In this document: positions 1-7,814 of the stretch, in pieces
Layout: every line of letters starts with the position of its first letter
Numbering within the stretch: position 1 is the stretch's first letter
Origin: DALYLB01 sp033763135
Lineage (GTDB): Bacteria; Acidobacteriota; Blastocatellia; RBC074
Assembly: GCA_033763135.1 (NCBI GenBank)
Contig: JANRKY010000007.1
Span: 1 to 27,434, forward strand
Reading direction: 5' to 3'
Length of the DNA: 27,434 nucleotides
The notes under the pieces: model-generated
What the model saw: the letters and a program-made list of their open reading frames with translations, nothing else
Databases searched by the model: none
What the model was told of the DNA's origin: nothing
Translations under genes and position numbers: made by a program

Positions 1-47
1 TCGGCCTTCCCGCGGTTTTAAATGAATGCGACCTGAACCTCGGCACG

Positions 48-66
48 CGCGAGCTGGAAGCTCGCG
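48..66. repeat. Short hairpin 3' of the DUF1592 gene
   Basis: Positions 48-55 and 59-66 form a perfect 8-base inverted repeat (CGCGAGCT / AGCTCGCG) around a 3-base loop. It sits 12 bases beyond the stop codon of the minus-strand cytochrome gene. There is no adjacent T-run, so it is not a textbook intrinsic terminator, but it could end or protect that transcript. Nothing else is recognisable in bases 1-78. Confidence 0.45.
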
Positions 67-78
67 GCACGCGTCGAG

Positions 79-2595
79 CTACTTCTCGCGAAAGAGGGGG
101 CTCTGAACCACGCCGTGGATCAGGCTTCGAATGCCGTAGCGGCCCGGCCGCGCCCGTTCGACGATCTGCTCGATGACGGCGCGGTCGCTGAAACGAAGGG
201 GCGCGCCCGTGGCATAGACGGTGAGCTGCTTGGCCATATTGCGCGCCAGCGTCGGCTCATCCGCGCGCAGAAGGCGCTTGAGTTCGCGAATATCCGAGAA
301 GGCGCGGCCATCGGGGAGGCGTCCGGCGCAATCGACCGGCAGGCCATAGTGGAACGCGAACGGCTGGCCGTTCTTGCCGAGCCCTTTTTCCGCGGGCTTG
401 CTCTCATCGACGCCGCGATATCGATCGCGCCAGCCGCCCATCACATCGAAGCTCTCCAGCGCAAAGCCCGCGGGATCGATCCGGGTGTGACAGCGCGCGC
501 AGCTCGCATCGGCCCGATGCTTGTCGAGCTGCTGGCGAATCGTAACCGCGCCGCGGATGTCGGGTTCGACCGCGGCGACGGGCGGCGGCGGCGGAATGTC
601 GAATCCCAGGATGCGCTCCATCACCCATTTTCCGCGCAGCACCGGCGAGGTGGTCGTGCCGTTGGCCGTGACCTTGAGCACGCTGGCCTGCGTCAGAAAG
701 CCCCCGCGCGGACTCTCGGGAGGCACGGGCGTCCGGCGCATGCCGATCCCCTTCACATTCGGAATGCCGTAGTGGTTCGCGAGCCGCTCGTTTACATAGA
801 CGAAGTCGGCATCCACGACGTGATGAACGGGCAGGTTCCTGCGAATCAGCTCCGCAAAGGTCAGATGCGACTCCATCACCGCGGCTTCCACCAGCGCATC
901 GTCGAGATAGTAATCGTTGTAAAGCGTCGTCGACGGCGTCGAGTCTTCGATCTTGCGCAGGTCGAGCCAATAATCCAGAAAGGCCTCGATAAAACGATTC
1001 GCCCGCGGATCGTTGAGCAGGCGCTCCGTTTCGGCGCGCAGCGCCGCGGGACGGCTCAGCTCGCCGCGCGCGGCGCGGGCGCGCAGGGCCTCGTCCGGCG
1101 TCGAATTCCAGAGAAAGAGCGCAAGCCGCGTCGCGAGCGCGTATTCATCGAGCTTTCCGGGCTTCTCATTCAGAAACACAAAGCCGGGCGAGGCCAGAAC
1201 AGCGGTATAGGCCGCGATGAGCGCGTCCCGCGCGGAGAGCCCCGCGCGCTGTCGTTCGTGATACAGCCGGACGAAGCGCTGGACGTCGGGCTCGGCGACC
1301 GGACGACGATAGGCCTTCGCCAGAAAGCGGCGAATATGGGTCTCCGGATCGAGGCCGCCGCCGAACAGAAGCTCGTAGCCCGCATCGGAGTGGGCGTCAT
1401 AGAGCGGCCCCTCGACCTCCATCCATCGAAACGCGACGCTCGGACAGCCGTCGCGCGTCATCAGCGGATTCACGAAGCCATTCGGACGGGAGCGATAGAA
1501 GCGGCTCGCGTCGGGAACGAGGGTCTCGCCCGCGACGAGCCAGACCTCGCCGATGTCGTAGACGCCCGGCTCCGGCGTAATGTCGAATCCGCCGACGCGG
1601 CGATTCTTCGCGCCGTTGCGCGTGTAGACCGTGATCGGCTCCACCGTGCGTCCGGGAGAGATCTTGTCGTAATCGGGCGTCTCCATCCGCGGTTTGCCGG
1701 GCGTGCCCACCTTGTCGCTGACGTCCTTGAAGCGCCAGTGGATCCCGCCGGGCCCCGCCCACAACGTATAGGCGCTGAATCTGATCCGATAACGGCCGGC
1801 GACCGGCGCCTTGAACTTATCCCAGCGATAGGTGAATCCCGTGACGTAGTTGCTCGACACCCACCCGACCGCTTCGAGCTCGCGCGTCTTCGGGTCGCTC
1901 TCGCCGACCGTGAGCGGGGCCCGGCGGTTGCGGACCTCCGGTTGCGCCACGGCGCCGAGCACGGGATAGGTCTGCCGGTCCGGCGAGGTGTTGAAGATGG
2001 TCTGCGTGAAGATCCGCGTCAGCGTCTCCTGGTCGCGCGCGTAATAGCGTCTGGTGGTTGTGGCCGTGCGCTTTTCATGCGCGCGAATCACCTCCTGAAT
2101 CGCGTATTCGGCGGCCGACATGTACCGGGCGAGATGGACGTGAGACACATCGAGCGCCTCTCCGATCTTGTTGAATCGATGCGCCTCGCCGTCCTCGGGA
2201 AACTGTCCGCGGATCTGCAGCCAGGGCGCCGAGAACAGATCGCGCAACGCGTTCTCATACTCATAGCCATTGAGCCGGCGCTGCGTCGCCCGCCCTTCGC
2301 GGGCGTTTCGGGCCTTCTCTTCCGTCGTCAGCCGGTGCGCAAGCGCCTGAAGAAAGGCCGTCTTCTCCTCGGGGCGGGGACGCAATCGCGCCTCCGCCGG
2401 CGGCATCTCTCCACCAAGCACGCGGTCGTGAACGCTGATCCTGTCGAGTTTCTCCGGCGCTTCGTGGCAGGCGCCGCAGTATTTCCGCAGAAACGGCGTG
2501 ACCGAGTCCGTCCCGGCGGGTTGTTGCGGCCCCGAAAGCAGCGCCATCCCGGCAAACGGTAGCCAGGCCAGCAGCACGGCAATGCGCGCGATCAT
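79..2595 (-). CDS. Exported c-type cytochrome protein with DUF1587/1595/1592/1588/1585 domains
   Basis: An 838-residue protein. The ATG at 2595 is chosen because it is followed by a hydrophobic signal peptide and preceded by GGAGG; the reading frame continues upstream but only through the neighbouring gene. A heme-c motif CGACH lies at residues 40-44 (PSCyt1-like region), followed by the NGYEYENALRDL block typical of DUF1587. DUF1595 and DUF1592 occupy roughly residues 400-620, and the C-terminal third carries DUF1588, with a proline run, VEPDIRGA and a second heme motif CARCH (699-703), then DUF1585 with the QLTVYATG block. These families are known from Planctomycetes, Verrucomicrobia and Acidobacteria; their substrate is unknown, and periplasmic electron transfer is inferred from the two CxxCH sites. 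The start lies one base after the stop of the DUF1552 gene, so the two are co-transcribed. The stop is TAG. Confidence 0.93.
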   Translation of the reverse strand: MIARIAVLLAWLPFAGMALLSGPQQPAGTDSVTPFLRKYCGACHEAPEKLDRISVHDRVLGGEMPPAEARLRPRPEEKTAFLQALAHRLTTEEKARNAREGRATQRRLNGYEYENALRDLFSAPWLQIRGQFPEDGEAHRFNKIGEALDVSHVHLARYMSAAEYAIQEVIRAHEKRTATTTRRYYARDQETLTRIFTQTIFNTSPDRQTYPVLGAVAQPEVRNRRAPLTVGESDPKTRELEAVGWVSSNYVTGFTYRWDKFKAPVAGRYRIRFSAYTLWAGPGGIHWRFKDVSDKVGTPGKPRMETPDYDKISPGRTVEPITVYTRNGAKNRRVGGFDITPEPGVYDIGEVWLVAGETLVPDASRFYRSRPNGFVNPLMTRDGCPSVAFRWMEVEGPLYDAHSDAGYELLFGGGLDPETHIRRFLAKAYRRPVAEPDVQRFVRLYHERQRAGLSARDALIAAYTAVLASPGFVFLNEKPGKLDEYALATRLALFLWNSTPDEALRARAARGELSRPAALRAETERLLNDPRANRFIEAFLDYWLDLRKIEDSTPSTTLYNDYYLDDALVEAAVMESHLTFAELIRRNLPVHHVVDADFVYVNERLANHYGIPNVKGIGMRRTPVPPESPRGGFLTQASVLKVTANGTTTSPVLRGKWVMERILGFDIPPPPPVAAVEPDIRGAVTIRQQLDKHRADASCARCHTRIDPAGFALESFDVMGGWRDRYRGVDESKPAEKGLGKNGQPFAFHYGLPVDCAGRLPDGRAFSDIRELKRLLRADEPTLARNMAKQLTVYATGAPLRFSDRAVIEQIVERARPGRYGIRSLIHGVVQSPLFREK

Positions 2596-2596
2596 G

Positions 2597-3916
2597 TCAG
2601 GCCACCTCCAACCCGCGCATCGTGCCGGTCGAGGACGCGAATTTGTCGGCCTCGATCCCCATGCGCTGCAGCATCGAGACGAACAGATTGGGGAGCGGAT
2701 AGTTCCGCTCCGTGCTGAAAGCCAGATGCTGACCGTGCCGGAAACCGCCTCCGGCAAGAATCGTCGGCATGTTGAAACACGTGTGCGCGTTGGCGTCCCC
2801 GAAATTGGAGCCGTAAAGCACCATCGTCCGATCGAGCAGCGTCTCGCCCGCTTCGCGGGTCGTTTTCAGATTCGTCAGAAGATCGGCCAGCAGCTTCATG
2901 TGCCATTCGTCGATCGTCTTGAGCTGCGCGCGCTTGCTCTCCGATTTCCCGTGGTGAGAGAGGTTGTGATAGCCATCGGTGATCTTCGCGCCCTCGATTT
3001 CGAGCACGGGGGCGCTGACGCCGTCGAGCATCAGCGTGATGGCGCGGGTCGAGTCGGTTTCGAAAGCGAGTTTCGCCAGATCGTACATGACCTTGATCCG
3101 GGTCATATACGCGGCGGGGGAAGCGGGATCGACCGGGACCGGGGCCTTCACGACGGGCTTGGGCTTGTCCTCCCACCCGCGCGAAACGGCCAGCCGGCGC
3201 TCCAGATTGCGGACGCTGGTGAAATATTGATCCAGCCGTTCCTTGTCGGACGCGGAGAGATCGCGATGAAGCTCGGCGGCCTGCTCGGCAAGGGTGTCCA
3301 GAATGCTGCGCCCCGTCTCCAGCTTGCGGATCTGCTCGGCGACCTGGGCGGCGTCGCCCTGGAAGAAGAGCTGCTTGAAGACGTCGGCGGCCTTGTCTTC
3401 CGGCGGGATCGCCACGCCCGTGCCGGTCCAGGAGAGGCTTTTCGACCGCGTGTTCACCGCGAGCGTCAGGGATGGAAACCGCGTCTGCACGCCGATCTGC
3501 TCCGCGACGACCTGATCGAGCGAGATCGTGTTGCGAAACGAACTGCTGCCGGGATGCGGTGCGGCGGTCAGAAAACAGACATCCGCCGGGTGCCCCCCGT
3601 CGACATTCGGATGCGAGACGCCGCTCATCACAGTAAAGTCATTCCGGTGCGCCTGCAGCAGCTCCAGATAGGGCGAGGCGAGATAGTCCCGCCCCGCTCC
3701 TCGCGGGAAGAAATAGTCCGAGAGCAGCCCCAGATTGTTGCAGATCGCGAGCATCCGACGCGGCGCGGCGGCGGGCGCCCGTTTGGGCAACGCCAGCGCC
3801 GGCTGCATGCATTCGAGAAACGGCGCCGCCATCGCGATCCCGGCGCCCTTCAGAACCGCCCGGCGCGACATCGGCGCCCGCGTGACAAAACAGGGTCCGG
3901 CAGTCGTCTTCTTCAT
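2597..3916 (-). CDS. DUF1552 (HXXSHH) protein with twin-arginine signal
   Basis: A 439-residue protein of the DUF1552 family, whose signature HxxSHH is seen as HNLSHH at residues 317-322. The N-terminus has a twin-arginine type signal (SRRAVLKG at 17-24, then a hydrophobic stretch), implying export as a folded, possibly cofactor-containing protein. Other family blocks are visible: RRMLAICNN, SGVSHPN, FRNTISLDQ, LDQYFTSVR and TMVLYGSNFGDAN. The start at 3916 has GGAGG seven bases upstream; a later Met at residue 16 is an alternative. The molecular function of DUF1552 is not established; the family nearly always travels with DUF1592-type cytochromes, as here, which suggests the two work together outside the cytoplasm. 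It lies 36 bases downstream of the DapA-family gene, on the same strand. Confidence 0.93.
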   Translation of the reverse strand: MKKTTAGPCFVTRAPMSRRAVLKGAGIAMAAPFLECMQPALALPKRAPAAAPRRMLAICNNLGLLSDYFFPRGAGRDYLASPYLELLQAHRNDFTVMSGVSHPNVDGGHPADVCFLTAAPHPGSSSFRNTISLDQVVAEQIGVQTRFPSLTLAVNTRSKSLSWTGTGVAIPPEDKAADVFKQLFFQGDAAQVAEQIRKLETGRSILDTLAEQAAELHRDLSASDKERLDQYFTSVRNLERRLAVSRGWEDKPKPVVKAPVPVDPASPAAYMTRIKVMYDLAKLAFETDSTRAITLMLDGVSAPVLEIEGAKITDGYHNLSHHGKSESKRAQLKTIDEWHMKLLADLLTNLKTTREAGETLLDRTMVLYGSNFGDANAHTCFNMPTILAGGGFRHGQHLAFSTERNYPLPNLFVSMLQRMGIEADKFASSTGTMRGLEVA

Positions 3917-3952
3917 TTTGTGCCTCCAAGGTTGCGCGGCGCGAAAGGCGCG

Positions 3953-4852
3953 TCACAGTTGCGGCCGGTTGTCGAGCGCGGCCCGGATGATCGCGTTCGT
4001 CTGCTCCAGTTCCGCCCCGACCAGTTCCAGCCGCGGCGGACGGACGCGCGCATTGCCCATGCCGACGGCCTCCTGCGCGAGCTTGATCAACTGGACGAAC
4101 TTCGGCACCGTGTCGAGGCGCAGCAGCGGCAGAAACCAGTGATAGAGTTTGAGCGCCTTCTCCATCTCGCCCGCCACGGTGTAATTGAACAAGTCCACCG
4201 ACTCCTTCGGCAGCGCGTTGACAAGGCCCGCGACCCAACCGACGGCCCCGACCGGGATGGCCTCGACGATCGCATCGTCCACGCCGGTGAAGACGTCCAG
4301 CCGATCGCCGACCAGCGCCTTGATGCCCGTCACGCGGCGTACGTCCGTGCTCGATTCCTTGACCGATTGGAAGTTCGCGAACTCGTCGGCCAGCTCCTGA
4401 ATGTGCTCGGGCAGGAAATCCGTGCCATAGGCGACCGGATTGTTGTAGAGCATGCACGAGAGCGGCGTGGCCTGGAAACAGGCGGCCACATGCGCCTTCA
4501 TCTCGCGCCAGTCGCCCTTGTAGACATAGGGCGGCAGGACCATCAGTCCCTTGCAGCCGCGATCGGCGGCGGTCTTCGCCTGCGCGACGGCCTCGGCGGT
4601 GCTCAGCGCCGAGATGGCCGCGACCACCGGCACGCGATCGCCGACGGCGCCGACAACGGTCGCCCAGAGCGCGCTTCGCTCCTCGAACGTCAGCGTATTG
4701 CCCTCGCCGAGGCTCCCCGGCGTGACGATGCCCGTGCAGCCATTGTCCACCAGCCACGTGACGTGCCGAGCGACAAATTCATGATCGATGCTCAGGTCTT
4801 CCTTCAATCCGGTGGTGATCGCGGGCATCACGCCCCGCCATTTCATGCTCAT
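3953..4852 (-). CDS. DapA-family lyase, probable pyrroline-4-hydroxy-2-carboxylate deaminase
   Basis: A 299-residue class I aldolase-type TIM barrel of the dihydrodipicolinate synthase/N-acetylneuraminate lyase family. The Schiff-base lysine is Lys165 in FQSVKESS, the catalytic Tyr136 is in LYNNP, and the substrate-carboxylate loop is GSLGE (46-50; GTTGE in true DapA). The changed loop argues against lysine biosynthesis. In hydroxyproline catabolism a DapA-like enzyme (called LhpC or HypD in other bacteria) converts delta1-pyrroline-4-hydroxy-2-carboxylate to alpha-ketoglutarate semialdehyde and ammonia, and the neighbours here are the preceding steps of that route, so this is the favoured role. 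The specific substrate is inferred from context, not from residues. The start at 4852 has AAGGAG five bases upstream; Met3 is an alternative. A palindromic repeat lies immediately upstream. Confidence 0.88.
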   Translation of the reverse strand: MSMKWRGVMPAITTGLKEDLSIDHEFVARHVTWLVDNGCTGIVTPGSLGEGNTLTFEERSALWATVVGAVGDRVPVVAAISALSTAEAVAQAKTAADRGCKGLMVLPPYVYKGDWREMKAHVAACFQATPLSCMLYNNPVAYGTDFLPEHIQELADEFANFQSVKESSTDVRRVTGIKALVGDRLDVFTGVDDAIVEAIPVGAVGWVAGLVNALPKESVDLFNYTVAGEMEKALKLYHWFLPLLRLDTVPKFVQLIKLAQEAVGMGNARVRPPRLELVGAELEQTNAIIRAALDNRPQL

Positions 4853-4865
4853 GCGTTCTCCTTGT

Positions 4866-5122
4866 TATTTTGTATCTGCTCAGGCCCAAGAAAGGATCTC
4901 ACGCGAAGACGCGAAGGCGCGAAAGAGGAAGCAACAAGGGAGTCTGGTTTTCTTCTTTGCGTCTTTTTCCGGGGGAGAACCGAGGCAATTCGATTGTCCG
5001 GGATTCAAAGCGCAATCCAAGACGCGAAGAAGAAGGCGAAATTCCCTCTCGACGCTCTCTTCGCGCCTTCGCGTCTTCGCGTGAGGCCAACCCCCTGATC
5101 CCTGGCCTGAGCAGTTACGTTA
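4866..5122. repeat. Long imperfect palindrome, CTGCTCAGG family, copy 1
   Basis: This element fills the 314-base gap between the deaminase gene and the upstream FAD dehydrogenase gene. The outer arms are CTGCTCAGGCC (4876-4886) and its complement (5104-5114). The inner arms are a perfect 26-base inverted repeat at 4898-4923 and 5060-5085, built of GCGAAG-like units. It lies in the probable 5' untranslated region of the deaminase, 13 bases before its start codon. A second copy with the same outer arm lies at 8793-8970. I find no gene here; the translations through it are only repeat. Confidence 0.8.
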
Positions 5123-5166
5123 TTTGAACCAAAACCACTTTCGCCGCGTCGCTCCCCTTCGCCGCG

Positions 5167-6471
5167 TCACCGCGTCGCGTCCTCGCCGCGTCGCTCTCCG
5201 TGATCGAACAACAGGCTGCCGACCTTGACCGGGAAGACCGGGGGGCGGACCGATTCCGCCGGCCAGCCGAGCAGAAATTCGATGGCGCCGCCGCAGATGC
5301 GTCCCTGGCAGGGGCCCATGCCGCAGCGCGTATGCAGTTTGGCCGCCCGCCACGAGGGTTGATCCCGCAGGCGCGCGAAAGAGATGTCTTCGCAGCGGCA
5401 GACGAGCGTGTTGGCCGTTGGGAGGCTGCGCAATTCCTCGCGCAGGACAAAGGTCTGATTGAGCAGATCGGCGAACCGCTGCTGCCGGGCGTGTTCGGCG
5501 AAGAGCGCGCGGGCTTTTCCCGGCTGGTCCGTCGCGGCGAAGCCGGCGATCTGCCCTTCGATCAGCGAGACGTCGAGGCCGCCGATGCCGGTCGATTCGC
5601 CGGCGCAATAGATGCCCGGGCGCGTCGTCTGCTGGAGTTCGTCCACCTGCACCGCTCCGTCGCGCACGGCGCACCCGAGATGAACGGCCAGCTCCGTATT
5701 GGGAAGCAGATGAAACCCACAGGCGAGATAATCGCACTCGACGTCCCACGCGCGGTCGCCCTGGCGAAGCCGGACGCGCTGCAAACGATCGTCGCCGCCG
5801 GCCGCGACGGGCCAGCAGCCCATGCGAAGCGGGACGCCCGCCAGTTGGCGCTTCAGCCCGATGGCCTGCAGGATCTTTCCCGGCGAGCGCCAGAGACCGA
5901 GGCCGAACGCGAGCAGCTTCTCGCGCGGCGCCTGTTCGGCAATGAGCAGGACGCGCGCGCCGCGCTTGCGCAGATAGGCCGCGACGGCCAGCAGCAGCGG
6001 TCCCGTGCCGGCGACGACGACGCGCCGTCCCTCGATCGGAAGGCCGCCCTTGACCAGCGCCTGCAGTCCGCCCGCGCCCGCGACGCCCGGAAGCGTCCAG
6101 CCGGGAAAGGGCAGAAAGCGCTCGCGCGCGCCGGCGGCCAGAATCAGCTTGCCGTAATCGAGTGCGATGACGCCGCCGCCGTCGGTCTCCGCGAGCAGAA
6201 GCCCGTCCGCCGGTTGATCATAGATGCGCGCCCCCGAAATGAACTCGACGCCCGCCGCGCGAACGCGACGCAACCATTCGGTGGCCTCCGGCGTCGTGGG
6301 CGTTCGCTCTTCGCCGCGCCAGATCTGGCCGCCGAGACCGGGGTTGTCGTCCACGATGGCCACGCGCGCCGCCGAGGCGCGCGCCGCGACCGCCGCCGCC
6401 AGCCCCGCCGGGCCGCCGCCAATGATCAGCACGTCGCAGCTTGAAACGCGATCAGTCATCCGTTCGCACAT
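5167..6471 (-). CDS. FAD/[2Fe-2S] oxidoreductase, probable D-hydroxyproline dehydrogenase subunit
   Basis: A 434-residue flavoprotein of the HcnB-like family. The N-terminal Rossmann motif GGGPAGLAA lies at residues 18-26; a second nucleotide-binding segment, VVVAGTGPLLLAVA, is visible mid-protein. The C-terminus carries a BFD-like [2Fe-2S] module with Cys358 and Cys360 (CRC) and Cys383 and Cys388 (CGMGPC). Family knowledge: multi-subunit D-hydroxyproline dehydrogenases (Pseudomonas LhpB/LhpE/LhpF type) combine a DAO-like FAD subunit, this kind of pyridine-nucleotide-disulfide-oxidoreductase-like subunit and a small ferredoxin-like subunit, and all three are adjacent here. The start overlaps the ferredoxin gene: ATG at 6471 has AAGGGA close by, while Met5 (6459) gives an ATGACTGA overlap. 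Which is used cannot be decided by eye. Confidence 0.9.
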   Translation of the reverse strand: MCERMTDRVSSCDVLIIGGGPAGLAAAVAARASAARVAIVDDNPGLGGQIWRGEERTPTTPEATEWLRRVRAAGVEFISGARIYDQPADGLLLAETDGGGVIALDYGKLILAAGARERFLPFPGWTLPGVAGAGGLQALVKGGLPIEGRRVVVAGTGPLLLAVAAYLRKRGARVLLIAEQAPREKLLAFGLGLWRSPGKILQAIGLKRQLAGVPLRMGCWPVAAGGDDRLQRVRLRQGDRAWDVECDYLACGFHLLPNTELAVHLGCAVRDGAVQVDELQQTTRPGIYCAGESTGIGGLDVSLIEGQIAGFAATDQPGKARALFAEHARQQRFADLLNQTFVLREELRSLPTANTLVCRCEDISFARLRDQPSWRAAKLHTRCGMGPCQGRICGGAIEFLLGWPAESVRPPVFPVKVGSLLFDHGERRGEDATR

Positions 6472-6700
6472 CCATCCCTTCGCGGCAGACGATCTGGCAG
6501 CTGCGGGCGTACGGCTGCTCGTCGATCGTCACGCGACATTCGAAACAGATTCCCATGCCGCAGAGCGGCGCGCGCGGTTCGCCCGCGACCGAACGGCGAA
6601 ACGCGACGGCGCCCGCGCGCGCGATCGCGGCGGCCACGGTGCAGCCGGGCTCCACGCTCACGGTCCGCCCATTGACGGAGAGCGTGACGACGTCAGGCAT
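6452..6700 (-). CDS. Small [2Fe-2S] protein, probable D-hydroxyproline dehydrogenase subunit
   Basis: An 82-residue ferredoxin-like protein of the HcnA/Fer2_4 type. The ligands fit the plant-type pattern: Cys47, Cys52 and Cys55 in LCGMGICFEC, and Cys68 in RSCQI. It should relay electrons from the DAO-like subunit to the FAD/[2Fe-2S] subunit in the same complex. The start at 6700 is preceded by GAGGAGG with good spacing and lies inside the end of the DAO-like gene (8-base overlap); its stop overlaps the start of the next gene. These overlaps point to translational coupling and fixed stoichiometry, as expected for subunits of one enzyme. Confidence 0.92.
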   Translation of the reverse strand: MPDVVTLSVNGRTVSVEPGCTVAAAIARAGAVAFRRSVAGEPRAPLCGMGICFECRVTIDEQPYARSCQIVCREGMDVRTDD

Positions 6701-7814
6701 GCGTCGCCTCCTCGCTCTTGCGATCCGGTCGATACGGCGCGGCGGGAATCCGCGAATCGCGGCCGAGCAACTGATCGACGAGCAGCTTCGCCGTGCCCAT
6801 CGAGGTCGTGATGCCCAGCCCCTCGTGACCGGTTGCGAGATAGAGCCGGTCGTGCCCGGGGCACAGGCCGATCAACGGCAGCTTGTCGGGCGTGGCCGCG
6901 CGAAACCCCGTCCACGCGCGCAGCGCGGAGAGCCCCGCGATGCCGGGCATGTACTCCGCGGCGCGCGCAAGCATCCGGCGCAACATCGCGGCCTCGACCT
7001 TCGGATCGTTCGAACCGTATTGCCGCGACGAACCGATCAGCACCTGCCCGGTCTTGCGCGGCTGCGCGTTGAAGGCGACGGAATCGGCGCTGATCGAGTG
7101 CGCGCTCTTCAGATAACCGAGTTCGATCAGCTGGTGGCGCACAAAGCCGGGATGGCGGTCGGTGATCAGCAGATGCCCCTTGCGCTTCTGCACGTCGATG
7201 CCCGGCGTCAACTCGGGCGCCCAACTGCCCGTGGCGTTGACCGTCGCGCCCGCGCTGATGAACTCTCCGTCCGCGAGGCGGACGCCCCGGTCGCTCAACT
7301 CCACGGCGGCCCGTCCCTGTCGCAGTTCCACGCCCAGCGCTTGCGCCTGCGCCAGAAAGTGCATTGCCGCGCAGGGCGGATAGACCACGCCGTCGCGCGG
7401 GACGCGCAAGCCCCCGGCCAGCCCCGGCCGCAGATTCGGCTCGGCTTCGGCCAGCGCGGCCGCATCCAGCACCTCGACCGAAACGCCGCGGGCTTCGTAA
7501 AAAAGCTGCTTGCGCCGCACCTCGTCCATCTCTTCGTCATCCGCGGCGACCCAGAGCGTCCCGCACTCCTCGTACTCGATCTCGCGCGGCAGCCCCGGCG
7601 CGAGCTCCCGCCAGATCTCCTGCGAATAGTTCGTCAACGCAAACTGCGCCTCCGAATCGTCCATCACGACGATATGCCCCATGCCCGCCGCCGTCGCGCC
7701 TCCGCCGATCACGCCGGGCTCGATGACCACGACGCGCAGCCCCGATTGCGCAGCCTCCAGCGCGCACGCGGCGCCGACGATGCCGCCTCCCACAATGGCT
7801 GCATCAAATGTCAT
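6693..7814 (-). CDS. DAO-family FAD oxidoreductase, probable D-hydroxyproline dehydrogenase catalytic subunit
   Basis: A 373-residue FAD-dependent amine oxidoreductase of the DAO fold. The dinucleotide-binding motif GGGIVG lies at residues 9-14, with Glu32 positioned to bind the adenosine ribose (VVVIEPG). The conserved DAO segments VNATGSWAP and, near the C-terminus, HEGLGITTSMGTAKLLVD are present. The likely reaction is oxidation of cis-4-hydroxy-D-proline, the product of the epimerase encoded just upstream, to pyrroline-4-hydroxy-2-carboxylate, with electrons leaving through the two iron-sulfur partners. The ATG overlaps the epimerase stop by four bases (ATGA). The related glycine/sarcosine oxidases cannot be excluded from sequence alone, but the operon argues for hydroxyproline. 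A diverged fragment of this gene's C-terminal half lies at 17292-17368. Confidence 0.92.
   Translation of the reverse strand: MTFDAAIVGGGIVGAACALEAAQSGLRVVVIEPGVIGGGATAAGMGHIVVMDDSEAQFALTNYSQEIWRELAPGLPREIEYEECGTLWVAADDEEMDEVRRKQLFYEARGVSVEVLDAAALAEAEPNLRPGLAGGLRVPRDGVVYPPCAAMHFLAQAQALGVELRQGRAAVELSDRGVRLADGEFISAGATVNATGSWAPELTPGIDVQKRKGHLLITDRHPGFVRHQLIELGYLKSAHSISADSVAFNAQPRKTGQVLIGSSRQYGSNDPKVEAAMLRRMLARAAEYMPGIAGLSALRAWTGFRAATPDKLPLIGLCPGHDRLYLATGHEGLGITTSMGTAKLLVDQLLGRDSRIPAAPYRPDRKSEEATHA

Noticed and set aside
3953..4852. Annotation as lysine-pathway dihydrodipicolinate synthase
   Set aside because: The GTTGE-type loop is replaced by GSLGE, and the operon context is hydroxyproline breakdown.
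115..5098. Long plus-strand open frames (815 and 866 codons) opposite the cytochrome, DUF1552 and deaminase genes
   Set aside because: They are antisense shadows of high-GC coding sequence: arginine-rich, no family motifs, and crossing several real genes and a repeat.
4870..5127. Short open frames in the 4866-5122 palindrome
   Set aside because: Both strands are open only because of the GCGAAG-type repeat; no ribosome-binding site and no similarity.
5200..6444. 414-codon plus-strand open frame opposite the FAD/[2Fe-2S] gene
   Set aside because: The opposite strand carries clear FAD and iron-sulfur motifs; this frame has low-complexity composition and none.
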